Shown: positions 63,953 through 64,000 of the stretch, one piece after another
How the letters are laid out: the number at the start of each line of letters is the position of its first letter
How positions within the stretch are numbered: the first letter of the stretch is position 1
Assembly: GCF_004217445.1 (NCBI RefSeq)
Contig: NZ_SHKX01000016.1
Location: forward strand, 115,051 to 179,050
Source of the DNA: Fluviicoccus keumensis
GTDB lineage: Bacteria > Pseudomonadota > Gammaproteobacteria > Pseudomonadales > Moraxellaceae
DNA length: 64,000 bases
Direction of reading: 5' to 3'
Notes under the pieces: model-generated
What the model was told of the DNA's origin: nothing
The model's database searches: none
The model's input: only the letters and a program-made list of their open reading frames with translations
Position numbers and translations under genes: made by a program

Positions 63953-63980
63953 TTGACAGGATATTCTGGGGGCCTATAAT
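63953..63980 (+). promoter_or_regulatory. Strong sigma-70 promoter, rRNA P1-like
   Basis: A perfect -35 TTGACA (63953-63958), a 16-base spacer and a perfect -10 TATAAT (63975-63980), followed by the GC-rich discriminator GCGCCCC. This pattern is typical of stringently controlled rRNA promoters. In Pseudomonas an rRNA operon lies just after tyrS; here the 16S gene would begin beyond the window. Confidence 0.85.
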
Positions 63981-64000
63981 GCGCCCCACGCTGACGCGCT

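Overview
This 64 kb window is ordinary, compact, GC-rich gammaproteobacterial chromosome. I saw no phage, transposase, plasmid, CRISPR or defence genes. It carries a wax ester synthase/diacylglycerol acyltransferase very like the Alcanivorax AtfA1 type, a phasin-like protein, the end of a probable lipase chaperone, type II secretion genes and several secreted lipid-binding (START) proteins. Together these suggest a marine, lipid-storing, hydrocarbon- or fat-using bacterium of the Alcanivoracaceae or a close relative. The erpA-anmK-tyrS order followed by an rRNA-type promoter resembles the arrangement in Pseudomonas.

Layout. 1-5.5 kb: end of a lipase-chaperone-like gene, an OsmC protein, bamD, rluD, lpoB with a COG3014 lipoprotein, and a secreted START protein. 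5.6-8.8 kb: a DUF3857/transglutaminase-like secreted protein and a coupled unknown secreted partner. 8.9-13.7 kb: serA facing a D-2-hydroxyglutarate dehydrogenase, a kappa-GST-like isomerase and an OprP/OprO-like porin. 13.8-18.4 kb: hslR, a DUF1622 protein, an odd Gly/Cys-rich lipoprotein, a PA0069-type radical SAM protein and a flavin monooxygenase. 18.5-22.4 kb: five genes on alternating strands (hydrolase, yrfG, cysQ, 2OG-Fe oxygenase, rlmJ) in which every junction overlaps. 22.4-29.3 kb: wax synthase, uvrA, a YajR-like transporter, ssb and an H-NS-like protein. 29.4-34.0 kb: gspN-gspC-gspD and a tail-anchored double-FHA protein. 34.0-37.1 kb: a three-gene 2-oxoacid dehydrogenase operon. 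37.3-42.5 kb: a large lipoprotein, an ABC1 kinase and two tandem START proteins. 42.5-51.2 kb: RutE-like reductase, pirin, an adenine-salvage pair (MTA nucleosidase-like and apt), a molybdopterin oxidoreductase, TerC, ppnP, carbonic anhydrase and a PLP fold-III ornithine decarboxylase. 51.2-59.2 kb: Kef-type antiporter, cysK, ppa, mpl, purE-purK. 59.4-64 kb: phasin-like protein, a putative solute-binding protein, erpA, anmK, tyrS, and a strong promoter at the very end that probably drives an rRNA operon beyond the window.

How the genes work together. Envelope upkeep is a clear theme: bamD, lpoB, mpl and anmK. Lipid handling is another: wax synthase, phasin-like protein, START proteins, and secretion genes that could export a lipase helped by the chaperone at the left edge. 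Metabolic pairings visible from gene order are serA with D-2-hydroxyglutarate dehydrogenase, MTA nucleosidase-like protein with apt, and purE with purK. No single locus is clearly a new system. The best leads are the alternating overlapping gene chain, the FHA protein attached to the type II secretion genes, the transglutaminase-like pair, the START paralogues, and an E2 subunit with no recognisable subunit-binding domain.
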